This document shows, in pieces, positions 34,740 to 44,100 of a DNA stretch of 64,000 bases (its first letter is position 1; every line of letters begins with the position of its first letter). Below the pieces are notes generated by a model. The model had not been told where the DNA came from. It was given only the letters and a program-made list of their open reading frames with translations, and did not search any database. Both the position numbers and the translations under genes were made by a program. This stretch comes from Streptomyces capitiformicae (GTDB lineage Bacteria; Actinomycetota; Actinomycetes; Streptomycetales; Streptomycetaceae): contig NZ_CP022161.1 in the NCBI RefSeq assembly GCF_002214185.1, forward strand, positions 7,757,486 through 7,821,485, given 5' to 3'.

Positions 34740-35600
34740 ATGGATCCCGTAACCCGGCTCGGCGTCGTCGGATGCGGCCTCATGGGCTCCGGCATCGCCG
34801 AAGTCGCCGCCCTCAGCGGCATCGACGTCCGTGTGGCCGAGGCCACGCCGGACGCGCTCGAGGCAGGCCGCCGCCGACTCACCACCTCCCTGGACCGAGG
34901 CGTACGGGGCGGGAAGCTCAGCGAGGAGCAGCGAGACCAGGCCCTCACCAGGCTTTCCTTCACCCATGACCTCAGCGACATGGCCGACCGTCAGTTCGTC
35001 ATCGAGGCCGTCGCCGAGAACCGCGACATCAAGGCCGATGTCCTGCGCACCCTGGACAAGGCAGTCGAGGACCCTGCGGCAGTCTTGGCCACCAACACCT
35101 CCTCGATCCCCGTCGTCGATCTCGCCGTGGTCACCGAGCGGCCCGCGCAGGTCATCGGCATGCACTTCTTCAACCCTGTGCCCGTGCAGCGGTTGGTCGA
35201 GCTCATACCCGCTCTCATCACCGGCGCGGACACCCTGCAGCGCACCCGCGACCTGGCCGAGCAGTTGGGCAAACAGGCCATCCAGGCGCCCGACCGCTCC
35301 GGCTTCGTCGTCAACGCCCTCCTGGTGCCCTACCTGCTCAGCGCGGTACGGATGGTGGAGTCGGGCTCCGCGCAGCCGGAAGACATCGATCGGGGCATGG
35401 AACTCGGATGCGCCCACCCCATGGGGCCCTTGCGGCTCCTCGACCTCATCGGCCTCGACACCGCCCAGGCCGTGGCGGAGTCGATGTACGAGGAGTTCAA
35501 GGAGCCGCTGTACGCGCCCCCCGCCCTCCTACGCCGTATGGTCGCCGCAGGCCACCTCGGCCGCAAGAGCGGCCGCGGTTTCCACACGTACGACGCCTGA
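34740..35600 (+). CDS. 3-hydroxyacyl-CoA (3-hydroxybutyryl-CoA) dehydrogenase
   Basis: 286 residues. NAD site GVVGCGLMGSGIAEVAA; catalytic His region IGMHFFNPVPVQRLVELI; NTSSIP; DRSGFVVNALLVPYL; and the C-terminal helical domain with HPMGPLRLLDLIGLD and GRKSGRGFHTYD. Oxidises (S)-3-hydroxybutyryl-CoA to acetoacetyl-CoA. 47 bp after icmF, so the pair plausibly converts isobutyryl-CoA via butyryl-CoA into acetoacetyl-CoA for the thiolase at 29204. Confidence 0.93.
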   Translation: MDPVTRLGVVGCGLMGSGIAEVAALSGIDVRVAEATPDALEAGRRRLTTSLDRGVRGGKLSEEQRDQALTRLSFTHDLSDMADRQFVIEAVAENRDIKADVLRTLDKAVEDPAAVLATNTSSIPVVDLAVVTERPAQVIGMHFFNPVPVQRLVELIPALITGADTLQRTRDLAEQLGKQAIQAPDRSGFVVNALLVPYLLSAVRMVESGSAQPEDIDRGMELGCAHPMGPLRLLDLIGLDTAQAVAESMYEEFKEPLYAPPALLRRMVAAGHLGRKSGRGFHTYDA

Positions 35601-35739
35601 ACAAGGCCTTCCGGTTACCGTGAGGACCTGCTCCGCGGGTACCGTCGGCGATGACGTGGGCCGCCGAGGAGGCCGCAGGGGCTGAAGTGGACGCACAGGA
35701 CCGCGCTCTTGACCGATCCGCCCACGCCCATCGCGGCAT

Positions 35740-35960
35740 CGGCATCGTCCCCGAGGTCGCCCAGCGCCGCACCCAGCACCCCGACGTCCACGCATCCGCG
35801 ACGCCGACCAGCCTCGGCGGACACCTGGCCTTCGCCACCCGGAGTCCGGCATCGCGTTCGCCTTCCTCACCAACCTGGCCATCCCCGGCCCCACGCCCCA
35901 TAGCCGCCTGTGGCGTCTGCTCTCGCAGGGGTGCGACCGCGCATCGCGGTCGCACCCCTG
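35740..35960 (+). pseudogene. Frameshifted C-terminal remnant of a serine hydrolase (class C beta-lactamase/esterase family)
   Basis: One frame gives TPTSLGGHLAFA (to about 35830); a shifted frame continues ESGIAFAFLTNLAIPGPTPH and runs to a stop at 35960. Joined, they give the familiar C-terminus of penicillin-binding-protein-like esterases (SLGG...ADPESGIAFAFLTN). The N-terminal SxxK and YxN parts are absent. The stop falls in the right arm of a strong stem-loop, the gene's old terminator. Upstream 35601-35740 I see only unreadable sequence. Confidence 0.65.
35926..35960 (+). terminator. Perfect 16-bp stem, 3-base loop terminator
   Basis: CAGGGGTGCGACCGCG pairs exactly with CGCGGTCGCACCCCTG around CAT. 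It terminates the serine-hydrolase remnant. Confidence 0.85.
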
Positions 35961-36291
35961 AGGCTGGTTGGCCTCGGCTCCAGCTCTGGGTGGCGTTCCC
36001 GAGAGCCGTCCACTGCTCCTGCAGGGCCGCCAGCCGTTCGCGGCCGACCTCAGGAGTCAGGGGTACGGTGCCGAACACTCGGGTCAGGTGTCCGAGTCCC
36101 TCGACGATCGCGTCCTCGAAGCTCTCCGCGCTGCCGAGCCGCGCGATCGGGGTACCCCCAGCAGCCGTAAGGCCAATGAACTCAGCACCGTTGGCTGAGT
36201 TCACTGTAGATTGAGTCACCGCCGTCACCAGGGGCCCGAAGGCGCCGGACAATGGGTCACGCCCCGCCCGTCCGGCAGGGAAAGGAAGCGC
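35961..36291. other. Gene-free stretch, with a possible small minus-strand coding remnant
   Basis: On the minus strand a frame from about 36203 down to 35980 reads with protein-like composition (NSANGAEFIGLTAAGGTPIA, LGSAESFEDAIVEGLGHLTR, LTPEVGRERLAALQEQW), with a GTG at 36203 but no ribosome site and no stop before the terminator stem. It could be a short broken gene; I do not recognise it. Confidence 0.35.
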
Positions 36292-38841
36292 ATGCGCGCG
36301 CAGGAAATCACCTTCCTCAAACTCGTCCAGGGGGACAAGCAGTTTCAAGTCCCCCTGTATCAGCGGACGTACAGTTGGGGCAGGGAGCAGCTGCAGCGGC
36401 TCTGGGAGGATGTCGGCGAACTCGTCGACCAGCACCTGTCGGGAGAGGCCGCCGCCCCGCACTTCCTGGGTTCCGTGGTGCTCGCTCCCGGCCAGATACA
36501 GGCCGGCGGTGTGCAGCGGTGGCTGGTCGTGGACGGCCAACAGCGGCTGACCACGCTGATGCTGGCGTTCACCGCGTTGCGCGACCATCTCGCGAAGACC
36601 GGTGACCCGCGGGGTGTGGACAGGGTGCACCGGCAGATACTCGTGAACGAATTCCACGAGGGCCTCGACCACTACCGGCTGCTGCCGACGCAGGCGGACC
36701 GCGAGGCGTACACGGCGTGCGTCCAGTCGCGGGCGGAGGCAGGCGGCAGCGACAACATCGGTGCCGCGTACCGGTTCTTCCTCGGCGCGCTCGCGGAAGG
36801 GCAGGAGGCCACCTCCGACGATCGGTGGATCGCGACGGTCGAGACCGTCCTCAAGGATCTGCTGTCGATCGTGGAGATCACCGCGGAGCCCGGTGACAAC
36901 GTGTACCGGATCTTCGAGTCGATCAACAACACGGGCGTCGGGCTGAGTCAGAGCGACCTGCTGCGCAACTACGTGTTCATGCTGCTGCCCAAGCGGGGTG
37001 AGCGGGTCTACCAGGAGCTGTGGCTGCCCATGCAGCAGAGCCTCGGCCCCAAGAACCTCGAACTCCTCGTCTGGCTCGACCTGGTGGTGCGCGGCCACTA
37101 CAAGACCAAGCAGAGCGAGATCTACCGGGAGCAGCAGAAGCGGCTCCAGCCGCTGGCCGGCGACGAGGACTCGTTGCATCGAGAGATCGCGCAACTCACC
37201 GAGCGCGGACGGCGATTGCTGCGCATCATCGATCCTCAGCGAGAGACGTCGTCCGCACTCCGTGCGGTGCTGGAGAGACTGGCAGCCTGGGGTGGTCAGA
37301 CCCACTATCCGCTCGCGCTGCACTTGCTGGACCTCGTGGACGCGGGAAGCACCACGCCCGACGACGCGGCGGAGGCCCTGCTGTACGTCGAGTCCTACCT
37401 GGTGCGGCGTCTGATCTGCCAGACACCGACCAGCAACCTGAACCGCATCTTCATGGAAGCACCGAAGGAGCTGGAGACCGACCGGCCCGCGGCGGAGGCG
37501 GTCCGGCGGTTCCTGTCCGGCCGGCGCCGCCGCTGGCCGAGCGACGAGGAGCTGCGCGAGGCGATCCACAGCAAGCCGTTCTACTGGAGTGGCCGTCCCC
37601 CGCAACGCAGTTACATCCTGCGCCGTCTGGAGGAGAGCTACGGTTCCAGCGAGCCCGTCGACTTCGTCAAGGCGTCCCTCAGCGTGGAACACGTTCTCCC
37701 GCAGCGACCGGCCCCCGCGTGGTTCGACCTGCTCGCCGACGAGACCGAGCCGAACCAGACTCCGCAGGAGCTGCACGACCTGCTGGTGCACACGCTCGGC
37801 AACCTGACCCTCACCGGGGACAACGCGAAGCTGTCCAACAGCCCGTTCGAGCGCAAGCAGCAGATCCTCGACTCGAGCGCCCTGCGCATGAACCAGGAGA
37901 TCGCCTCGGCGCAGCGCTGGGGCAAGGCCGAGATCCTGGCCCGCGCCGACCGTCTGACGGAGCGGGCGGTGACGCTCTGGCCCGGCCCCATCGGCGGCGT
38001 CAAGCCGGCCGGCGAGGAGTGGCCGGGGTGGGCTGAGCTGCGGGCGGCCCTGGTGGCCATGCCGAGCGGCACATGGACGACGTACGGCGATGTCGCCGAG
38101 CTCATCGGCAGCCACCCGGTGCCGGTCGGCGCGTACCTGGGCTCCAACGCGACGGTCATCGGGGCGTACCGGGTCCTCACCGCGGAGGGCAAGATCTCCC
38201 CGGCGTTCCGCTGGGCGGAGGGCAGTGACCGGCAGCCGCCGCAGGAGCTGCTGGAGAGCGAAGGGGTGCGGTTCGACCCGTCGGGCCGGGCTCACGGTTC
38301 GCAGCGTCTGACCGCCGCGGAGCTGGCCACTTTGCTGGGCAAGGACGTCACACAGCCCGTCTCGCACGACCCGCTCCCCGACGGGGAGGACGCGGCAGCG
38401 GCCGAGCGGTTCCGGGCGCAGTTGCAGGAGAACTGGCCGAACACGTCCGCCGGTGTTCTGGCAGCGCTCGACTTCTGGCGCCTTCAGGGTGGTTACGTCA
38501 CCTACGGCCGGTACGAGGAGACGAGCTGTTTCCCGATGCTGGACTCCGGGACCAGTCGCCGGCCCCATCTGATCTGGCCGGTGGCGATCTACCCGGTGAG
38601 CGGCACGGTCGAGGTCGTCTTCCAGTACCTCAAGGACCGCGCCCCCTTCGACGACACGGAACAGCGCCGCGAGCTCCTGAACCGCCTCAACAAGATCGAG
38701 GGGATCGATCTGCCCGAGGCGAAGCTGGAACTTCGTCCTTCCTTCCCGGTACGGGTGTTCGCGGAGCACGGTGACGAAATCTGTGGCGTGCTCGACTGGT
38801 TCGTCACGACGGCGGCGCTGGACTTGGCGCGCAGGGACTGA
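36292..38841 (+). CDS. DUF262-DUF1524 protein with alkyltransferase-like domain (GmrSD/SspE-like restriction factor)
   Basis: 849 residues from ATG 36292 behind GGAAAGGAAG. DUF262 at about 5-230 with YQRTYSWGREQLQRLWEDV and the nucleotide motif VDGQQRLTTL (about 78-87). DUF1524 His-Me nuclease at about 440-570 with SVEHVLPQ (His 467), LGNLTLTGDNAKLSN (Asn 504) and FERKQQILDSS. Next, about 580-690, an MGMT/ATL-like DNA-binding fold (MPSGTWTTYGDVAELIGSH...AYRVLTAEGKIS) without the PCHR cysteine. A last 150-residue domain with WPVAIYPVSGTVEVVFQYL is unassigned. Family members are NTP-driven nucleases attacking modified phage DNA or sensing phosphorothioate. A methylase remnant follows. Confidence 0.88.
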   Translation: MRAQEITFLKLVQGDKQFQVPLYQRTYSWGREQLQRLWEDVGELVDQHLSGEAAAPHFLGSVVLAPGQIQAGGVQRWLVVDGQQRLTTLMLAFTALRDHLAKTGDPRGVDRVHRQILVNEFHEGLDHYRLLPTQADREAYTACVQSRAEAGGSDNIGAAYRFFLGALAEGQEATSDDRWIATVETVLKDLLSIVEITAEPGDNVYRIFESINNTGVGLSQSDLLRNYVFMLLPKRGERVYQELWLPMQQSLGPKNLELLVWLDLVVRGHYKTKQSEIYREQQKRLQPLAGDEDSLHREIAQLTERGRRLLRIIDPQRETSSALRAVLERLAAWGGQTHYPLALHLLDLVDAGSTTPDDAAEALLYVESYLVRRLICQTPTSNLNRIFMEAPKELETDRPAAEAVRRFLSGRRRRWPSDEELREAIHSKPFYWSGRPPQRSYILRRLEESYGSSEPVDFVKASLSVEHVLPQRPAPAWFDLLADETEPNQTPQELHDLLVHTLGNLTLTGDNAKLSNSPFERKQQILDSSALRMNQEIASAQRWGKAEILARADRLTERAVTLWPGPIGGVKPAGEEWPGWAELRAALVAMPSGTWTTYGDVAELIGSHPVPVGAYLGSNATVIGAYRVLTAEGKISPAFRWAEGSDRQPPQELLESEGVRFDPSGRAHGSQRLTAAELATLLGKDVTQPVSHDPLPDGEDAAAAERFRAQLQENWPNTSAGVLAALDFWRLQGGYVTYGRYEETSCFPMLDSGTSRRPHLIWPVAIYPVSGTVEVVFQYLKDRAPFDDTEQRRELLNRLNKIEGIDLPEAKLELRPSFPVRVFAEHGDEICGVLDWFVTTAALDLARRD

Positions 38842-38892
38842 ACTCCCCCAGGCCGAGCAATCTCAGGCAAAGGAACGATTGGTGAGCGAAGC

Positions 38893-39439
38893 GTGCCTCT
38901 CCTCACCGTCGCCGATCTGCTGACGGACGACACTCCCAGCGGGCTCGTCGCCACCGAATCGGCGTCCGCGATCGCCGAGAAGGGCGACGTCGTGGTCGCC
39001 GGTGTCGTGCGCGCGTTCAAGGCATGGCTGTACGAAGGTCCTCCGACAGCCCTGGGGCCTCAGCTCTACGCCCTGCGGGTGGACCCGGCGAAGCTCGACG
39101 CCCACTTCCTCGCCGGCTGTCTGCACGCGCGCCCTCCAACGGACGTCAGGCAGGCACCCCGCCTCCAGTTCGTCGCGGGTCGACATCCGGCGTCTGCAGG
39201 TACTCCAACTCCCTTTGGCGGAACAGGCCGCGTACGCCGAGGTCTTTCGCGGCCTCAGGGCATTCGAGGCGCAACTCGGCAATGCCGATGGCGCAGGCAG
39301 GGGATTGGTGAGTGACGTGGCCGAACTGCTCGCTGCGGGTGGGCTGGACGCCTGGCCTTCCGGACGCCTACGTCAGGAACGGAAGATGGTCCATAGACGT
39401 GTAGGCATTGTTACTGGATCGATATATTACAGTGCGTGA
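38893..39439 (+). pseudogene. Truncated, frameshifted remnant of N-6 DNA methylase C-terminal domain
   Basis: The first frame reads LTVADLLTDDTPSG, EKGDVVVAGVV, and ALRVDPAKLDAHFLAGCLHA; at about 39155-39165 the match moves to the next frame, SSSSRVDIRRLQVLQLPLAEQAAYAE, and continues to a stop at 39439. This is the target-recognition-like C-terminal part common in actinomycete N-6 DNA methylases of type I form. The methylase domain itself (NPPF/Y) is missing and the frame is broken, so it is inactive. It lies 50 bp after the GmrSD-like gene. Confidence 0.75.
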
Positions 39440-39710
39440 AGTGTACGGATGCGCTGCGTGGCCCGTACGCCGGGCACCGTACCGAACCTCCGTACCGAAC
39501 CCCCGCTACGCGCGATGACCGAACCGGGCGCGCGGGGGCACCGCAGTATTTCCGGTGCGGGTCAGGTGAATCGTTGACTCGTGAAGTCAGCCGACCCTAA
39601 TGTCACCGGCAGCGGCGCGGAAATAGCGCATTCGATTCTTCCCCTTGGTTTGCAGCAGCGCCGATTCCGCTGCGGATTTATCGTTCAGCCGACGCCTGGG
39701 AGAGGTTTTC
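39440..39710. promoter_or_regulatory. Upstream region of PAS-LuxR regulator, with inverted repeat
   Basis: 271 bp without a gene. TGACT-CGTGA-AGTCA (39575-39589) is a perfect 5-bp inverted repeat including a TTGACT -35-like box. The start of the region (39408-39440) is unusually AT-rich and contains GTTACTGGAT, close to the element at 6490. Confidence 0.35.
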
Positions 39711-40394
39711 ATGCTCCAGAACACCGACCGAACGACAATGGCCGGCGGCCTTCCGTCATCCATGCGAAACACCGTTCGCCGAAATCGCCGGGCAAACGGG
39801 CCACACCTTGTCACCTGTATGGCGAGCCTTGACGCCGAGCTCAACATCGAAGCAGCAAACGCCGACTTCTTCCGCCATGTCGCGCGTCCCTCACGGGAAA
39901 TCTGCGGGCAGAGCATCTACGACGTGCTGCACCCGAGCGCCCGCAACATCCTGCCCAAGCATTTCAGTCATCTCTCGGACGGCCATGGCAGCCGATTCGT
40001 GGAGCGAGTGGTCGCGAAACGCGGCCATGACCGGGTCTTCTCAACGGAGCTAACCGGCATAGCCGTTCGGGGAGAGGGGGACACGATCTCGGGTGTCGTC
40101 GTCCTGATGACCCCCGACGACGACCTGTCCGAGGCGGCCCCGGCTCCGGAGCCGGCGCCCCTGCTGACGGCTCTCGACGCCCGCATCCTGGAGGGGGTCG
40201 CCACCGGCGCCTCGACCATCCAGATGGCCTCGCGGCTGTACCTGAGCCGCCAGGGAGTCGAGTACCACGTGGGTCTGATGCTACGCCGCTTCAAGGCGCC
40301 CAACCGGGCCGCGCTGGTCTCCCGCGCCTACTCCATGGGCGTCTTCACCGTCGGCAGCTGGCCGCCCCGCGCGCTGCCCGACTTCGTGAAGTAA
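39711..40394 (+). CDS. PAS-LuxR transcriptional activator (PimM/PteF/NysRIV type)
   Basis: 227 residues from ATG 39711 (GGGAGAGG ahead). A PAS domain at about 37-140 (MASLDAELNIEAANADFFRH, ICGQSIYDVLHPSARNILP, ELTGIAVRGEGDTISGVVVL) and a LuxR helix-turn-helix at the end (LLTALDARILEGVATGASTI, LYLSRQGVEYHVGLMLRRFK, APNRAALVSRAYSMGVF). The ending WPPRALPDFVK is shared with PimM and its relatives, which directly activate polyene macrolide genes. An internal ATG at 39819 gives 191 residues, the normal PimM length, but lacks a ribosome site. It stands 785 bp before a PKS gene that carries a matching operator. Confidence 0.93.
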   Translation: MLQNTDRTTMAGGLPSSMRNTVRRNRRANGPHLVTCMASLDAELNIEAANADFFRHVARPSREICGQSIYDVLHPSARNILPKHFSHLSDGHGSRFVERVVAKRGHDRVFSTELTGIAVRGEGDTISGVVVLMTPDDDLSEAAPAPEPAPLLTALDARILEGVATGASTIQMASRLYLSRQGVEYHVGLMLRRFKAPNRAALVSRAYSMGVFTVGSWPPRALPDFVK

Positions 40395-40441
40395 GCGAAG
40401 TAAGCGAAGTAGCCGAAGTAGCCGAAGTAACCGAAATAACC
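40388..40441 (+). repeat. Six 9-bp tandem repeats carrying successive in-frame stop codons
   Basis: Units of GAAGTAAGC/GAAGTAGCC/GAAATAACC begin in the last codons of the PAS-LuxR gene. Read in the gene's frame they give Lys-stop every three codons, six stops in a row (TAA or TAG). Confidence 0.95.
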
Positions 40442-40509
40442 GACGACAAGCGACCGCCCGGCTGTCGGGGTCGACAGTCCCGGCGGCCGCCGCACGGCCC
40501 GGTCTCCGC

Positions 40510-40872
40510 TCAGCGCCGGTGGCCGCCGATCCCCTCGTCGTCCGCGTCGTGCCAGGGCGCGTCGTGGTCGGACGCCTCCTTTATCAGGACGACATCGCGG
40601 GCGGCATCGCGGGCGACATCGCGGGCGGCATCGCGGCCGATGTTCGCCACGGCCATCGACGTCATCGTGGCCACCGAGGCAGCCATCGAGGCCAGGCTTC
40701 CCTGAGATTCCGCGTCGTCCTCCAGGTCCAGCTGAAAACGGTCCAGATCGTTCGCCAACCTGCGGACGTACGGAGAATCGCCCTGGACGAGTCGCAGCGC
40801 GTCCAGGGCGCCGCGTAGTTTCGTCAAAGCGCCTCGAATTTCCACCAGTTCTGCGAGTTCCGCGCGCATCAT
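40510..40872 (-). CDS. Hypothetical coiled-coil-like protein (about 120 aa)
   Basis: Starts at the ATG pair 40872/40869 behind GGAGACGGAGGT. The first half is strongly helical and heptad-like (RAELAELVEIRGALTKLRGA, LRLVQGDSPYVRRLANDLDR), then an acidic stretch LDLEDDAESQG and a repeated ARDVARDAARDV caused by a short DNA repeat. The tail is Asp/His rich (DHDAPWHDADDEGIGGH). No family recognised. Divergent from the PKS gene and convergent with the regulator. Base composition and ribosome site support a real gene. Confidence 0.6.
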   Translation of the reverse strand: MMRAELAELVEIRGALTKLRGALDALRLVQGDSPYVRRLANDLDRFQLDLEDDAESQGSLASMAASVATMTSMAVANIGRDAARDVARDAARDVVLIKEASDHDAPWHDADDEGIGGHRR

Positions 40873-41045
40873 GCGTACCTCCGTCTCCGGGCATGCCACT
40901 CCCGCCGCTTCGGACGGGTCGGAGGCCTATTGAGGAGGAAGACCCGGGTGCGCGCAATACCTGCTTCTTCCTCGGCGCGATGTCTGGTCGTTTCCCAAAA
41001 CGAGCGGCGAGCCGAACCTGTGAAGTGCATGGGGCCGGGCGGAGT

Positions 41046-41061
41046 CTAGGGGCTGCCCTAG
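41046..41061. promoter_or_regulatory. Candidate PimM-type operator ahead of PKS gene
   Basis: CTAGGGGCTGCCCTAG has exact outer arms CTAGGG/CCCTAG and fits the published PimM consensus CTVGGGAWWTCCCBAG at 12 of 16 places, the four misses being in the centre. It lies 117 bp before the PKS start. A second half site CCCCTAG follows at 41070. Confidence 0.65.
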
Positions 41062-41178
41062 TACCCGCGCCCCTAGCGTGAGGAGCCGGCGGCCGTCCGC
41101 CGCCGTGCATGTGCGGTACCCGATGTCCCGATGTCTGTGGTCCCAGTGGGCTGGGCCGGAACAAGCTGGTGGAGTGGT

Positions 41179-44100
41179 ATGAGCGAGTCAGAAGGCACAC
41201 CGTACGGGCTCGACGCCGTGCCCGGGCACGCCATCGCCGTCATCGGCCTGGCCTGTCGGCTGCCCGGCGCCCCGAACCCCGAGGCCCTGTGGCGGCTGCT
41301 GCGGGCCGGGGACAGCGCGGTGCGGCCGACTCCCGCCGACCGGCTGCAGCCCTTCGGCACCGATGCAGATGCCGATGGTTCGACCGCCGAAGAGGTGCCG
41401 CGCTGGGGTGGGTTCCTCGACGACGTCGACCGCTTCGACGCCGGCTTCTTCGGGGTCTCCCCTCGGGAGGCCGACCTCATGGATCCCCAGCAGCGGCTCG
41501 TTCTCGAACTCGCCTGGGAGGCCCTGGAGGACTCCCGCATCGTTCCTGACACGCTCGACGGCACGAGTACCGGCGTGTTCATCGGGGCCGCCCACGACGA
41601 CTACGCCACGCTGTTCCACCGGCTCGGCGACGATCACATCACGCCCCACACCTTCACCGGCGCCCACCGCGCCCTGATCGCCAACCGCCTCTCCTACCTC
41701 CTCGGCCTGCGCGGCCCCAGCCTCACCCTCGACTCGGCGCAGTCCTCGTCCCTCGTCGCTCTCCACCTCGCCTGCGAGAGCCTGCGCGCCGGCGACAGCG
41801 ACATCGCCCTCGCGGGCGGCGTCAACCTGCGGCTCACACCCGACGGCGACCTGTACCTCCAGCGTTTCGGGGCGCTCTCGCCCGATGGGCGCTGCTACAC
41901 GTTCGACGCCCGCGCCAACGGCTTCGTCCGGGGCGAGGGCGGTGGCCTCGTCGTACTGAAGCGACTCGACCGGGCACTCGCCGACGGCGACCCCGTGCGG
42001 GCCGTCATCCGTGGCAGCGCCGTCAACAACGACGGCGGCGGCGACACCCTCACGGCCCCCGACCGGGGCGCCCAGGAAGAAGTCGTACGCCGTGCCCTGC
42101 GCAATGCCGGGGCCGCCGCGCACGACCTCCAGTACGTCGAACTCCATGGCACCGGAACGCCTGTCGGGGACCCCGTCGAGGCCGCCGCCCTGGGGGCCGT
42201 CCTGGGCTCCGGACGGCCCGCCGACGAGCCCCTTCGCGTCGGCTCGGTGAAGACCAACATCGGTCATCTGGAGGGTGCGGCGGGCATCGCCGGGTTACTC
42301 AAAACGGTCCTCGCGCTTGAGCACGGTGAACTTCCGGCCAGCCTCAATCACGAGATCCCCCATCCCGGGATTCCTCTCGACGCCCTCGGACTGCGGGTGC
42401 AGACGGCTCTCGGGGCTTGGCCCCGGACCCGGTCGGATGCCCCACGCATGGCCGGGGTGAGTTCGTTCGGGATGGGCGGGACCAATGCGCATGTGGTCTT
42501 GCAGGGGCCGCCGGGGAGCGGAACCGAGGTCGCGGCCAGGTCCGGTGGGGAAAGCCTGGCTGGTTCTTCGGTGTTCGCCGAGGGGGGTGTGCTGCCGTGG
42601 GTGGTGTCCGGGCGAGGTGCGGACGGGCTGGCCGGGCAGGCCGGGCGGTTGGCCTCGTTCGTGGAGTCGGCCGGGGATGACGTGCGGCCGGTGGATGTGG
42701 CGTGGTCGCTGGCGGCGACTCGTACGGCATTCGAGCAGCGGGCCGTCGTCCTGGGTACACGGCGCGATGAACTCGTCGATGGACTCGGGGCGTTGGCTTC
42801 CGGCGGCGTTGCTCCTGCCGGTGTGGTGCGTGGTGCGGTGGCGGGTGACGCCGACCGGGTGGTGTTCGTGTTCCCGGGGCAGGGGGCTCAATGGGCTGGC
42901 ATGGGGCGGGAGTTGATGGATGCCTCGCCCGTGTTCGCCGCCTCCATGCAGGCGTGTGAGGACGCGCTCGCACCGTTCGTGGACTGGTCGCTGACCGACA
43001 TCGTCCGCTCCGGTGCCGAGTTGACCGATGTGGATGTCGTCCAACCCGTGACATGGGCTGTGATGGTGTCCCTCGCCGCACTGTGGCGTGCATCCGGGGT
43101 CGAACCCTCGGCTGTCATCGGCCACTCCCAGGGAGAGATCGCGGCGGCTGTGGTCGCCGGGGGCCTGTCACTGGAGGACGGCGCCCGGGTCGTGGCGCTG
43201 CGGTCGAAAGCGATCCGCGCCATCGCCGGGCGTGGTGGCATGGTGTCTCTTGCCCAGTCCCGTCCGCAGGTTGAGGAACTCCTGGCCGGCTGGACCGGCC
43301 GGATCGACATCGCCGCCGAAAACGGCCCCGGCTCCGTCGTGGTGGCCGGGAACGCGGACGCCCTCGACGAACTCATGGCCCACTGCGAGACCGAAGAGAT
43401 CCGCGCACGCCGCATCCCCGTCGACTACGCCTCGCACACCTGGCACGTCGAGGAAATCGAGGCAGAGCTGGCCGACGTCCTCGACCCCGTCGAGCCCCGC
43501 ACCGGCGAGGTGCCGTTCTTCTCCACCACCGACGCGGAGATCATCGACACCGCCGGACTGGACGCCGGCTACTGGTACCGCAACCTCCGCCAACAGGTCC
43601 GCTTCGCCGACACCATCGACGCGCTTGCCGAGCAGGGCTACACCGCCTTCATCGAGGTCAGCTCCCACCCCGTACTCGGCATGGCCGTACAGGAAGCCAC
43701 CGACGACGCCATCGTCGTAGGCAGCCTGCGTCGCAACGACGGTGACGCCGACCGCTTCCTCACCTCACTCGCCGAAGCCTGGGTACACGGCATCCCCGTC
43801 GACTGGACCGCAGTCCTCGCCGGGCAGCAGGCTCGTCCGGTCGCTCTGCCCACGTATGCGTTCCAACGCCGTCGCTACTGGTTCGACGGCGTGGCGTCGC
43901 GTCGTGTCACCTCGGTGGAAACGCCCGCGGGGGTGGCCGAAGAGGTGTCGGTTCGGTACGGCGATGTGCTTCAGCGGGTACGGGGGCATGCCGCCGTCGT
44001 CCTTGGTCATGCATCCGCTACCGAGGTCGATGTGACGCTCACGTTCAAGTCCTTGGGATTCGATTCGGCGACCTCCGTCGAGCTGCGCAACAGGGTGGTC

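Noticed and set aside
35497..38769. A 1090-codon minus-strand frame through the DUF262 gene
   Set aside because: It lies wholly antisense to a gene with strong DUF262 and DUF1524 motifs; only a short stretch near 35980-36203 has protein-like composition, and that is listed separately with low confidence.
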